Below, piece after piece: positions 44,232 through 52,750 of a DNA stretch of 59,811 bases. Below the pieces are notes generated by a model. That model did not search any database, was not told where the DNA came from, and worked only from the letters and a program-made list of their open reading frames with translations. Both the position numbers and the translations under genes were made by a program. The stretch's first letter is position 1, and every line of letters begins with the position of its first letter. This DNA comes from Gemmatimonadota bacterium (GTDB lineage Bacteria > Gemmatimonadota > Gemmatimonadetes > Gemmatimonadales > GWC2-71-9): contig QHUS01000067.1 in NCBI GenBank assembly GCA_003222035.1, forward strand, positions 1 to 59,811, written 5' to 3'.

Positions 44232-44957
44232 TCAGACGGCGGGGGGCAGAGGCGACTCCAAGACGCCCAACCGGTCCGCCATCCGGACCAGCTCGGCCAC
44301 GGAGCCGGCTTCCATTTTTCTCATGATGCGTGCGCGGTGGACCTTGATCGTGCGCTCGCACGTCCCCAGGCGCCCGGCGATCTGCTTGTTGAGCATGCCC
44401 GTCACCACCAGCCGGAACACCTGCCGCTCGCGGGGCGTGAGTCGGTCCACCCGCGTCGTCAGAGCGCCGACGAGGGCACCCACCCGGCGCAGCTCGGCGT
44501 CGAGTGCGACGCCGCGCTGCACCGCGGCCAGCAGCTCCGCCTCATCGATCGGCTTCTGGAGAAAGTCCACGGCGCCGATCTTCATCGCCCGTACGCTCGA
44601 AGCGACGTCGCCGAATCCCGTGGCGAAAATGACGGGGATCGTCCACCCGGTGTCGCGCAGCGATGTCTGCAGCGCGAGGCCGTCGACCCCCGGCATGCGG
44701 ATATCCAGGATGAGGCACTGCGGTCCCTCGCCAGAATGGGGACGCGCCAGGAACTCGCGCGCCGAATCGTAGCTCTGGACCCGGTACCCGGCCGCGCCCA
44801 CGAGGCGCTGGAGCGACTTTCGGACCGAGGCGTCATCGTCCACCACGTGCACCGTGCATCCAGCCGCAGATACGGCGTCCGCGTGGCGCGAAACGCCTGC
44901 CATCGTCACGGTTCTCGCACCGGCGCGGACCGCCCGAACGGCGCTAGTCATGGTCAT
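44232..44957 (-). CDS. FixJ-family response regulator (REC + LuxR HTH)
   Basis: About 241 aa from the ATG at 44957 (44951 is also possible, with GAGGAG upstream). The receiver starts at about residue 34: VVDDD pocket, Asp in LDIRMPG, FATGFGD, Lys in LQKPID. The LuxR-type helix-turn-helix follows (LTPRERQVFRLVVTG, TIKVHRARIMRKM), the classic FixJ architecture. Overlaps the upstream kinase gene by four bases (ATGA), so it pairs with that kinase. It is the only DNA-binding regulator near the repeated operators and therefore their best candidate binder (inference). Confidence 0.93.
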   Translation of the reverse strand: MTMTSAVRAVRAGARTVTMAGVSRHADAVSAAGCTVHVVDDDASVRKSLQRLVGAAGYRVQSYDSAREFLARPHSGEGPQCLILDIRMPGVDGLALQTSLRDTGWTIPVIFATGFGDVASSVRAMKIGAVDFLQKPIDEAELLAAVQRGVALDAELRRVGALVGALTTRVDRLTPRERQVFRLVVTGMLNKQIAGRLGTCERTIKVHRARIMRKMEAGSVAELVRMADRLGVLESPLPPAV

Positions 44958-46483
44958 GTCTCCTCTTTCCCCGGAGCGACGGGCAGCGCGAAGTGGAAGG
45001 TCGCCCCGACGTCCGAATTGTTCGTGGCCCAGATGCGGCCCTGGTGACCATCGACGATCGAGCGCGCGATCGAGAGTCCCAAGCCGAGCCCATCCGGTTT
45101 GGTCGAGAAGAATTGATCGAACACCCGGTGCAATTCCGCCTGTGGAATCCCGCGGCCGGCGTCCCGGACGGACACGACGCACGATCCATCCGCCTCCGCC
45201 CGGGTCCGGATGATGATCCGCCGGTCCACGGTCACGGCGTCCCGCATCGCCTCGAACCCGTTCAACACGAGGTTCAGGAGCACCTGTTGGATCTGCACGG
45301 GGTCGCAGCGCACCGTTGGCAGCGGCACGTGGAGGTCGAGCACGAGGGTCACGCGACGCAGCAGAAAGTCGCCGTGGAGGAGCCGCGCCACGCTCCGCAC
45401 CACCTCGTTCAGGTCGAGGACCTCGGTCTCCACGTCATGGTGGTTCAGCAACGCTCGCATCCCGTGAATCACTTCCCCAGCCCGGCGGTCGTCCGCGTCG
45501 ATGTCGTCGATAATCGCCCGGACCTCGTCGATGGGCGGGTCCGGCCCCGCGAGGAACCGGCGCGCCGCTTGGGCGTTCGAACGGATCGCCGACAGCGGCT
45601 GGTTCAGCTCATGCGCCAGCGACAACGCGAACTCACCCAGGGTCCCGATCCGGGCGAACCGCGCGAGGTCGGGCTGGAGCCGGCGCCGCTCGGTCCCCGC
45701 GCGCGGGGTCGCGGCGGCCCGCTCGTTCCCGTTCCCCTCGCGAGCAACCGTCCCATCACGGACGATCGCGCGCGCCAGGATCGCGGCGACGAACTGGAGG
45801 CGCTCCACCAGCGTGTTGGACCACGTCCGCTTCGTGGACGCGGCTAGTGCCAGGGCGCCGAGCACCTCGCCGTGTTGCCGGAGCGGGATCAGGAGCACCG
45901 CTTCGATGCCGCTGCGACGAAATGCCTCCCGGTCCCGCGCGAGCGCGGACGGCAGCACGTCGAGACTGCTGAATCGCACCAGCTCGCCGGGCGCCAGCGA
46001 CTGGGTGAGCGCCGGGAACTCTGTGGTCGGGTACGCGAACCCGCTCACCCAAGGAGCGATCGCCGCGCGCGACGCGGCGCCCGCGTGCCCATTCGCGACC
46101 GGCAGCAGACTGACCCGATCAACCCCGAGGCAGTGGGCGAGTCGCTGCAGCCATCGGGTCACGAGCGCCGGCGTGTCGGCGGGCGCCAGCATGCTCAAGC
46201 TCGACGACAGCTCGGACGCGAGGGTCTCGAATTCAAGTCGCCGCTGCAGCACACGCTCGATCAGGCGCCGCCGGCGCTGCTCGATGAGCAGCACGATGCT
46301 CAGCAGGGCCAGGACGCCGACCACGCCACCTTCCAGCAGGCTGGTACGACGCTCCGTGCTAAGCCACGTCAGCAATTCGGTGCCGCGCGCGCTCAGGGGT
46401 ACACCAGTAGCCTCGATGCAAGGTCCCGTTGTTCCGAGGAGCGCCCATATAGCCGCACGCACGATCCACGGCAGCAGTATCAT
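44954..46483 (-). CDS. GAF-domain histidine kinase (FixL-like)
   Basis: 509 aa from the ATG at 46483, preceded by GAGG. A first hydrophobic stretch, then a membrane anchor (GGVVGVLALLSIVLLIE, about residues 50-67), then a GAF-like sensor (about 95-245), H-box ALSLAHELNQPLSAI, an RRAGEVIHGMRALL spacer, N-box NLVLNGFEA, G1 VRDAGRGIP and G2 DGLGLGLSIA. Overlaps the FixJ gene by four bases, so this is the cognate kinase-regulator pair. Operator h lies 59 bp upstream of the start, implying the pair controls its own expression (inference). Confidence 0.9.
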   Translation of the reverse strand: MILLPWIVRAAIWALLGTTGPCIEATGVPLSARGTELLTWLSTERRTSLLEGGVVGVLALLSIVLLIEQRRRRLIERVLQRRLEFETLASELSSSLSMLAPADTPALVTRWLQRLAHCLGVDRVSLLPVANGHAGAASRAAIAPWVSGFAYPTTEFPALTQSLAPGELVRFSSLDVLPSALARDREAFRRSGIEAVLLIPLRQHGEVLGALALAASTKRTWSNTLVERLQFVAAILARAIVRDGTVAREGNGNERAAATPRAGTERRRLQPDLARFARIGTLGEFALSLAHELNQPLSAIRSNAQAARRFLAGPDPPIDEVRAIIDDIDADDRRAGEVIHGMRALLNHHDVETEVLDLNEVVRSVARLLHGDFLLRRVTLVLDLHVPLPTVRCDPVQIQQVLLNLVLNGFEAMRDAVTVDRRIIIRTRAEADGSCVVSVRDAGRGIPQAELHRVFDQFFSTKPDGLGLGLSIARSIVDGHQGRIWATNNSDVGATFHFALPVAPGKEET

Positions 46484-46542
46484 AGTCCTCGCGAAAGCGG
46501 GATTCTACAGCTCAGCCGCCCGGCCGCCAGATGGGCCCCATG

Positions 46543-46558
46543 TAGTCCTTTGGGACAA
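46543..46558. promoter_or_regulatory. operator h: TAGTCCTTTGGGACAA
   Basis: 59 bp upstream of the FixL-like kinase gene of the FixJ pair. Read on the minus strand: TTGTCCCAAAGGACTA. Its placement implies autoregulation. Confidence 0.65.
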
Positions 46559-46689
46559 CCTATCCTTGGGACTTGGAGGAGGAAGGCCCTAAGAGCCCTT
46601 CACGAAAGTTCTGCCTGGGACAATCGGTGGGCCGACGGCTGTTCCCCACCGTAACTCCGGCCGTGTCAGGCCGTTATCAAGACCCGTGA

Positions 46690-46705
46690 TTGACCGAAGG
46701 TCTAA
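46690..46705. promoter_or_regulatory. operator i: TTGACCGAAGGTCTAA
   Basis: 61 bp upstream of the DUF4136 gene at 46767, in the intergenic region shared with the divergent kinase-regulator pair that carries operator h. Confidence 0.65.
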
Positions 46706-46766
46706 TACCGGGAGTACCCTCGGTCAGCGGAACTTGCCCGTTATCTGATCCTGCGGAGGATTCCGT

Positions 46767-47426
46767 ATGCTGATGCAACGCGTCGGTCTGCGGTTTTGCG
46801 TGGGCATGCTCGTCGGTGCTCTGGCGGCGGGCTGCTACCCCGGCGGCATCGAGACCGTGTCGCAAACCGACCTCGTGGCGACGTTCTTCCAGAAGGGCGT
46901 CGACTTCACGGCCAACAAGACGTTCGACATGCCCGACTCGATCGTCGATATCGGGGTCGCCGCGGGGGCGTCGAGCACGCTGAACCACAAATACGACACC
47001 CAGATCCTCGCGAAGATCCAGGCCGGGCTGGTGGCGCTGGGCTACACCCGCGTGGATGCGACCGCGACCAGGCCGGACGTGATCGTCGTCGTCTCGGGGA
47101 TCACCGTCGACAACTACAGCGCGTGGGTAGGGTACCCGTGGTGGGGGTATTGGGGCTGGTGGGGAGGGTGGCCCGCTGGGTATGGGGCGGGTTCCACGTG
47201 GTACTACCCGTGGTCGCCCGTCGTCGTCACCGGCTACACCAGCGGGAGTCTGTTCATCAACATGATCGATCCCGATCTGGCGACTCCGCAACCAAACCAG
47301 GCATTCTCCATCTGGGCCGCGGCGATCAACGGCATGCTGGAGGGCACCGACGCCGAAATCCTTGCGCGGATCAACACCAACATCGACCAAGTCTTCGCTC
47401 AATCCCCCTACCTCCGTACACAGTGA
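46767..47426 (+). CDS. DUF4136 domain lipoprotein
   Basis: 219 aa with GGAGG about eight bases before the ATG. Signal FCVGMLVGALAAGC with lipobox LAAGC. DUF4136 features: KTFDMPDSIVDIG strand, QILAKIQAGLVALGYTRVD helix, PDVIVVVSGI strand, and a C-terminal AEILARINTNIDQVF helix. Residues about 118-140 are a Trp/Tyr/Gly-rich insert (YPWWGYWGWWGGW). The barrel gene starts eight bases after its stop, so the two form an operon. Confidence 0.88.
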   Translation: MLMQRVGLRFCVGMLVGALAAGCYPGGIETVSQTDLVATFFQKGVDFTANKTFDMPDSIVDIGVAAGASSTLNHKYDTQILAKIQAGLVALGYTRVDATATRPDVIVVVSGITVDNYSAWVGYPWWGYWGWWGGWPAGYGAGSTWYYPWSPVVVTGYTSGSLFINMIDPDLATPQPNQAFSIWAAAINGMLEGTDAEILARINTNIDQVFAQSPYLRTQ

Positions 47427-47434
47427 GGATCGCT

Positions 47435-48034
47435 ATGCGTGTCTGGATCGCTGCAGCGGCCACGCTCCTGGTTCCCGCCGTCGTCGCGGGGCAGGGACGG
47501 GGCAAGTGGTTTGGCATGAACTGGTCCATGGCGGCACCGATTGAGCACACCAAGGACTTCACCAACGACTACAGCTTCCGGGGCATGGGCCTCGAATGGC
47601 GACAGTTCAGCGGGAACAAGTCCTTCGGATTCAATGCAGGGTGGAACGTCCTCAACGAGGAAAAGAGCGGAACACAGACGTTCCAGCAGGCCGCGATTAA
47701 TGGAGACCAATTCCGCTACAACAATACGGTGTCGCTCCTGCTGAGCGCCCACGTCTACGGGGGCGGTGGGAGTGGCAAAGCACGACCCTACCTCGGCCTC
47801 AAGGCCGGCACGTATTTCATCTCGCGTCGCGTGGACGTGGGGCTGTGGCAGATAACGGACGAGAACTGGCACTGGGGAGTCGCGCCGGAGTTCGGGTTCT
47901 CCGTGCCCATGCGCGGGGGCTTCCAGAGCGAGGCGTTCTACGCCCAGGTGCGCTACAACTACGCGTTCTCGGCCGGTGACGCTCCCTACCAGAGCTGGTT
48001 CGGGATCGACGTCGGCTTCGCCGTCCGCAAATAG
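47435..48034 (+). CDS. hypothetical outer membrane beta-barrel protein
   Basis: 199 aa from the ATG at 47435, with GAGG upstream. Signal peptide MRVWIAAAATLLVPAVVAGQG. Alternating strands follow: FGFNAGWNVL, NNTVSLLLSAHVYGG, RPYLGLKAGTYFIS, FYAQVRYNYAFS and a last strand GIDVGFAVRK. It fits a small eight-strand barrel of OmpW/OprG size. It is co-transcribed with the DUF4136 lipoprotein and convergent with the helical periplasmic protein gene. Confidence 0.7.
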   Translation: MRVWIAAAATLLVPAVVAGQGRGKWFGMNWSMAAPIEHTKDFTNDYSFRGMGLEWRQFSGNKSFGFNAGWNVLNEEKSGTQTFQQAAINGDQFRYNNTVSLLLSAHVYGGGGSGKARPYLGLKAGTYFISRRVDVGLWQITDENWHWGVAPEFGFSVPMRGGFQSEAFYAQVRYNYAFSAGDAPYQSWFGIDVGFAVRK

Positions 48035-48052
48035 CGGGCGCGGTGGCGCTCC

Positions 48053-48532
48053 CTACTTCACCTCGGGGAGCGCCGCCGTGACCTCCAGCTCGATGACCCG
48101 ATTCAGGAAGTTGTTCAGCTGGAAGAAATGCGCCACCGTTTTCGCCGGAAGGTGCTTGACGAACTCGCGGTACTGGTCGCGGTTGAGCTTGACCCGGCGC
48201 TCATCGAGGTCCATCACGCGTTCGATCAGGTCGTTCGCCTGGTGATCGGTCAGCGTGTTGTACGCGGCGACGTAATCGCGGATCACCTTGACCCGGTCAT
48301 CGGTCAGCTTCGCGGCCTCGAGCTCGAACTGGCGGTACAACGGCCAGAACACCTTCGCCTGCGAATCGGGGAGCGCGAGCGCCCGCCCGATGATCTGGGT
48401 CTTGTTTGCGCGCACGTCGGACCGCATGAGCTCGATCGCGTTGGCGAGCGACGAGTCCTGGGCGTGCAGCGTCGGGACGACCGCACCACAGAGGGGGAGA
48501 AGGATCACGAGACCGGCGGCGCGCACGTTCAT
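48053..48532 (-). CDS. small helical periplasmic protein (possibly Spy/CpxP-like)
   Basis: 159 aa with signal peptide VILLPLCGAVVPTLHA. The mature part is almost entirely alpha-helical and charged (LPDSQAKVFWPLYRQFELEAAKL, DLDERRVKLNRDQYREF). Small helical periplasmic proteins of this kind include Spy and CpxP, but the LTxxQ repeat is not clearly present, so I hold the link loosely. Operator j is 59 bp upstream. Confidence 0.65.
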   Translation of the reverse strand: MNVRAAGLVILLPLCGAVVPTLHAQDSSLANAIELMRSDVRANKTQIIGRALALPDSQAKVFWPLYRQFELEAAKLTDDRVKVIRDYVAAYNTLTDHQANDLIERVMDLDERRVKLNRDQYREFVKHLPAKTVAHFFQLNNFLNRVIELEVTAALPEVK

Positions 48533-48591
48533 GACGTTTCCTGGCGTAGTGGGGTCGGAGCGAACTTGCTAGGCCCGCGCCTCGCACACTA

Positions 48592-48607
48592 TTGCCCCTA
48601 GGTGCAT
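48592..48607. promoter_or_regulatory. operator j: TTGCCCCTAGGTGCAT
   Basis: 59 bp before the helical periplasmic protein gene. Its centre is CTAGG, like operator k. Confidence 0.65.
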
Positions 48608-48622
48608 CTCCGCTGCGTCGCG

Positions 48623-49774
48623 TCAGAACGCTTCGGTGAAATTGAAGTAGACCCCGTGGGACGCCCGCCCGAAGCCGACGTCCACCCGCACGTTGGACCG
48701 GGGCTGCACCTCGAAGCGGTACCCGACCCCCCCGTTGGGGAGGATCCCGTGCAGGTGCGACAGGTCGTTTCCCAGCGTCCCCGCACCGGTCCAGACCACG
48801 AATCCGTGGCGTGACAGCCGCCCGTTACTGCGCAAAAACATGTAGCGGTACTCGGCGAGCGCGATCAGCGTCGAGCGGTCGCGAAAGCGGCCTTCGACGT
48901 AACCCCGCAAATCGTATCCCGTGCCGAGCAGCGACAGCTCGGACCACGGCACGGTGTGCGCCCCGATCCGGGACTTCACCTGCCAGGCGAGGGTGCGGCC
49001 CGGTCGTCCGAGCGAGCGGTAATGCCGGTAGTCGAGCAGGACCGTCTGATACGAATTGTCGCCGCCCAAGAAGCCCCCATACGAGGTGACCGTGATCGCC
49101 GCGTACATACCGCTATAGGCATTCGCGGCCACGTCGCGGGTGTCGTACTGCAGTATGCCGCCGAGGCCCACGTTGTAATTGTCGGGCCCGTACCGCTGGT
49201 AGGTGGGATCGGCGGCCATCGTGGGGTTCACTTCGGTGGCGATCGTGTGGTTCAGGTCGAAGACGCCGCCCAGCATCACGTGCTCCGAGACGGCCCACAA
49301 GACGCGCGGGTTGAACTTGACCCACTTCCGGTGATACGCGGTCGTGGTATCCTTGCTCGACGGCGCGAGCCCGGCATCGAACCCCACGCCCCAGTAGTTA
49401 TCCGGCATGTCCTTGAACGCCACATCGGCCAGAATGCGCAGGCGGTCCTCGTCCCAGAACGATGACAACGACGTGCTCACGTTCACCGCGCCCGTGGTGG
49501 AGGCGGAGATCGTGGCGGACAGTGTCGAGCGCTGCACGCGCAGCGGGTTCCGGCCGACTTTCCAGGATACGAGAACGCCCCCCGCCACCAGGAATTCCAT
49601 TTCGGGGTTGTAGGCGGGCGCGAGGAGCGGCGTCAGCCGAAACCTGCCGCTGTCCGGCGGCACCAACGCCAGCGGTCCGGTGTCGGGCTGGACGGGGCTT
49701 GGCTGCTGGGCGGGAGCGGGAGCGGGGATGAGGAAGGCCAGGACCACGCCCAGCGCAATCGTCGTGCGGCGCAC
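48623..49774 (-). CDS. BamA/TamA-family outer membrane protein (no POTRA)
   Basis: About 383 aa from the GTG at 49774 (frame open to 49849, where it runs over operator k). Signal TIALGVVLAFLIPAPAPAQ. The C-terminal barrel carries the Omp85-like end GVGYRFEVQPRSNVRVDVGFG and a final strand ending in NFTEAF with terminal Phe. No POTRA repeats precede it, so it is a short 16-strand-type member of unknown role and not the essential BamA. Operator k is 59 bp upstream of the start. Confidence 0.8.
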   Translation of the reverse strand: MRRTTIALGVVLAFLIPAPAPAQQPSPVQPDTGPLALVPPDSGRFRLTPLLAPAYNPEMEFLVAGGVLVSWKVGRNPLRVQRSTLSATISASTTGAVNVSTSLSSFWDEDRLRILADVAFKDMPDNYWGVGFDAGLAPSSKDTTTAYHRKWVKFNPRVLWAVSEHVMLGGVFDLNHTIATEVNPTMAADPTYQRYGPDNYNVGLGGILQYDTRDVAANAYSGMYAAITVTSYGGFLGGDNSYQTVLLDYRHYRSLGRPGRTLAWQVKSRIGAHTVPWSELSLLGTGYDLRGYVEGRFRDRSTLIALAEYRYMFLRSNGRLSRHGFVVWTGAGTLGNDLSHLHGILPNGGVGYRFEVQPRSNVRVDVGFGRASHGVYFNFTEAF

Positions 49775-49833
49775 TCGGAGCCCCTCGAGAAGTCGGCCCC
49801 GGAAAGTGTCGCGGCACGGTTGGGGTCGGGCTA

Positions 49834-49849
49834 TCGCACCTAGGGGCAA
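49834..49849. promoter_or_regulatory. operator k: TCGCACCTAGGGGCAA
   Basis: 59 bp before the BamA-like gene start and directly adjacent to the stop of the MASE1-PAS kinase gene (49850). Centre ACCTAGG. Confidence 0.65.
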
Positions 49850-51880
49850 CTACCCGGCGTCGTGCGCGTCCGGTTGCAGTGCGAGATGAAACGTCGCGCC
49901 CCGATCGGGATTGTTGACGGCCCAGAGCCGGCCTCCGTGCGCCGCGACGATCGTGCGGCAAATCGCCAGGCCCAGGCCGAGTCCGTGCTGCTTGGACGTG
50001 AAGAAGGGCTCGAACACGTTTTCCAGCTTCCCCTCCGGAATACCGGTGCCCTGGTCCGCGACGGAGACCATCACCGCGTCGCCGTTTGCCCAAGCGGTGG
50101 TGATCGTCGCCTGACGTTCCTCACGGGGCCGCTCGCCCATCGCGTCACAGGCGTTGAGGAGCAGGTTCATCAGGACCTGTTGGAGCTGCACGCGGTCGGC
50201 AGGGACTCGAGGCAGGACCGGCGCGAGCCGGGTGTGCACCAGCACCTCGCGCTGGATCAGCTCGCTGTGCATCAGCCCGAGGACCTCCCGCACGATCTCG
50301 TTGACGTCGAGCGACTGGAGCTGCAATTCCCCACGCTCCAGCAGCGCGTGCAGCCGGCGGATCACCTCGCTGGCGCGCCGGTCGTCGGCGACGATGTCTT
50401 CGAGGATGTTGCGCACTTCCGGTAAGTCGGGGGGCTGGCGCGCCATCAACCGCTGTCCGGCACGGGCGTTGGCCATGATTGCGGCGAGCGGCTGGTTGAG
50501 CTCATGGGCCAGCGCCGCCGACAGCTCGCCCAGCAGGGCCACCCGACCGAGATGCGCCAGCTCCTCGCGCTGCTCCAGCAGCTCCCGTTCCGCCTGGCGC
50601 CGATCGGTGATGTCGCGGATGATGATGAGAAAGCACGGCTTGTCCGCCATCACCACGGACTGGGCCGTGACCACCGCCTGCAGCACGGCACCGGAGCGGC
50701 TGCGCAACCGCAGCTCGATCTCGTGCCCGTGGCCCGGCGAGACGAGGTGGGCGTTGAACCGGTCCGCGTCCGTGGCGTACAGGAACAGGTCCAGCTCCGC
50801 GGGCGAGCGCCCCTCGGCTTCGGCGCGCGTAAAGCCGAACATCGCTTCCCACCGCTCATTGACGTCGACGATGTGGCCGTTGCTCTGGCGGGCGATCGCG
50901 AAGGCATCGGGACTGGAGCGGAACGCCACGGCAAAGCGCTCCTCGGAGCCGCGCAGCGCCTGTTCCACGCGGCGCCGCTCGGCCATCACGGCGCCGATGG
51001 TCAGGAGGGGGACCGAGGTCACGATCAGAAACAGCTGCACGGCCAGGGCGTTCATGCTGGACGACGTCGCGTCGAACGGCCGCTGCCCGTGAATCGCCGC
51101 CCAGATCGCGAACAGCGCCATCACCAGCAGACTGCCACTGGACCCGCCCGGGCCGAACCGCACCGCGGCCCACAGGAGAAACGGCAGCGGGGCGTAGAGG
51201 AACGCCGTGCCCGTGCCCGGCGCGAGCCTCCCGAGAAACACGGTCGTGCACGTGGCCAGCAAGCCGAGGGTCAGGGCCCCGGCTTCGACGTAGCGCCGCG
51301 GCGGCACGTCGCGCAGCCGATCGAGACGGGCGGTCGCCGTCTGAAGGATCACCGGTACCAGCGCCAGCGTCGCCAGCGCGTTGGAGAAGAACCGGGTGCG
51401 CCACACCTCCCAGTAGCCCGCCGTCCCGAACCGGTTCCAGGCGACGAACGCCGCGTCCAGGAAGGAAGAGGCGAAGGGGGCGAAGAACACGCAGCTCACG
51501 AGAAAGACGGTGACGCGCCGGAAACTGTCCACGCGGGGCACGGGCTCGAGCAAGCGCGCCGCACCGGCGCCGATCAGGGCTTCGCTGGCGTTGCTGATGA
51601 ACCAGCACAGGACCATGGTCAGCGGGATGCCCTCCGACAGCTCGCCGGCCAGGTGAGCCGGCAGAGCGGCGAGCACCACGGTCCACCAGGCGCGCGCGGG
51701 CGTGAGCAACAAGGCAGCGGTGAGGATCGCGTTGGGCGGCCACATCGTGGAAACGGGATTCGGCCGCATCGTGAGGTCGAGACCGACCCGTACGCCGACG
51801 TAATACGCCACGGCGACGATCAGCATCGCCCCCAGCGTGCGGGTGCGCGGCCACACGGGCTCGACGGACGCAAGCCGCAT
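49850..51880 (-). CDS. MASE1-PAS histidine kinase (FixL-like)
   Basis: 676 aa. MASE1 domain over about residues 1-300 (AVAYYVGVRVGLDL, WPPNAILTAALLLTP), a PAS domain with PAC at about 315-440, H-box SAALAHELNQPLAAI, a DRRASEVIRRLHALLE spacer, N-box NLLLNACDAM, G1 VADQGTGIPEG and G2 HGLGLGLAI. It has no cognate regulator gene beside it, so it is an orphan in gene order; the FixJ-type regulator at 44232 is the nearest plausible target. Confidence 0.9.
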   Translation of the reverse strand: MRLASVEPVWPRTRTLGAMLIVAVAYYVGVRVGLDLTMRPNPVSTMWPPNAILTAALLLTPARAWWTVVLAALPAHLAGELSEGIPLTMVLCWFISNASEALIGAGAARLLEPVPRVDSFRRVTVFLVSCVFFAPFASSFLDAAFVAWNRFGTAGYWEVWRTRFFSNALATLALVPVILQTATARLDRLRDVPPRRYVEAGALTLGLLATCTTVFLGRLAPGTGTAFLYAPLPFLLWAAVRFGPGGSSGSLLVMALFAIWAAIHGQRPFDATSSSMNALAVQLFLIVTSVPLLTIGAVMAERRRVEQALRGSEERFAVAFRSSPDAFAIARQSNGHIVDVNERWEAMFGFTRAEAEGRSPAELDLFLYATDADRFNAHLVSPGHGHEIELRLRSRSGAVLQAVVTAQSVVMADKPCFLIIIRDITDRRQAERELLEQREELAHLGRVALLGELSAALAHELNQPLAAIMANARAGQRLMARQPPDLPEVRNILEDIVADDRRASEVIRRLHALLERGELQLQSLDVNEIVREVLGLMHSELIQREVLVHTRLAPVLPRVPADRVQLQQVLMNLLLNACDAMGERPREERQATITTAWANGDAVMVSVADQGTGIPEGKLENVFEPFFTSKQHGLGLGLAICRTIVAAHGGRLWAVNNPDRGATFHLALQPDAHDAG

Positions 51881-51904
51881 CAGGCCAACTGCCTACACCG
51901 GTCC

Positions 51905-51920
51905 ATGCCCTAGGATGCAG
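51905..51920. promoter_or_regulatory. degenerate operator-like site: ATGCCCTAGGATGCAG
   Basis: Symmetric around CCTAGG like operators j and k, but lacking both TTG/CAA ends. It is 24 bp from the MASE1-PAS kinase start. Weak candidate. Confidence 0.3.
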
Positions 51921-51974
51921 CGGCCCGAGCGCCGTGGCCAGTCCGCCGCGACGCCACCAAACCTGAGCTTTTCA

Positions 51975-51990
51975 TACTACGAAGGTCCAA
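51975..51990. promoter_or_regulatory. operator m: TACTACGAAGGTCCAA
   Basis: Right half (GGTCCAA) is good and the left half is degenerate. It lies 62 bp before the plus-strand barrel gene at 52053, the same spacing as operators a, b, h, i, j and k. Confidence 0.5.
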
Positions 51991-52052
51991 CTTGCCGCGG
52001 CTCCCGCGGCGGCGATTTTCGGCTCACGCTCACTCTCAAAAGGGAAGGTTCC

Positions 52053-52697
52053 GTGCTCAGAACTCTATGCAGGACTACGGGGGCGCTGGGTGTCGCGTTG
52101 GGGCTGATGGTTGGCGCCGCGAGGACCGCCGTGGCGCAAAAGCAGTTTGCTTTCTTCGGCATGGGCGGCGGCTATTTCGCGTCCGACCTGTACACAGGGG
52201 TCAGCGGCAACAAGGTGGAGTTGTCGGATTCCTGGACCTATGGTGCCCGGCTGGTCTACCTGCCCCAACGGCAATTTGGCGTTGAGCTCAGTTACGCTCG
52301 GGCGAAGTCCGACGCCACCACGCGCGACCCGACGCACCCGCTGGGCGACGCAAGTGTGACCCTGGACCAGATCGACCTGAGCGGCTTGTTTGCCGGTCAG
52401 CGCGGCCCGGCGACCGGATATCTGAGCCTCGGCCTGGGCACGAGCATCGTGTCGCCAAGCGTGCCGAACGTCACCACGGAGTCGAACTGGCGCTTTGCCT
52501 GGAACGTCGGCATCGGCGTCATGTTCAAGATGGGGCGCAGCTTGGTGGGCCGGATCGACGGGCGGTACCGCGGCGTGGACACTGACCACGCGACCAACTC
52601 TTACGCCTACTGCGACGTCTTCGGGTACTGCTATGGCTACGCTTCGTCGATCTACTGGAGCGGTGAGGTAACGGCGGGGCTCGGCTTCCGCTTCTAA
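52053..52697 (+). CDS. outer membrane beta-barrel protein
   Basis: About 214 aa from the GTG at 52053, with GGGAAGG upstream; the frame is open 72 codons before that without protein character. Signal [21 protein letters not shown]. The mature start [13 protein letters not shown] and strands [30 protein letters not shown] and a terminal GLGFRF with Phe fit an OmpW/OmpX-size barrel. Predicted outer-membrane protein of unknown function; operator m lies 62 bp upstream. Confidence 0.75.
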   Translation: MLRTLCRTTGALGVALGLMVGAARTAVAQKQFAFFGMGGGYFASDLYTGVSGNKVELSDSWTYGARLVYLPQRQFGVELSYARAKSDATTRDPTHPLGDASVTLDQIDLSGLFAGQRGPATGYLSLGLGTSIVSPSVPNVTTESNWRFAWNVGIGVMFKMGRSLVGRIDGRYRGVDTDHATNSYAYCDVFGYCYGYASSIYWSGEVTAGLGFRF

Positions 52698-52750
52698 GAA
52701 CAGATCGGCCGCTCGCGGTCGCGTACCCCGGTCGCCGTTATATTGGTCGC

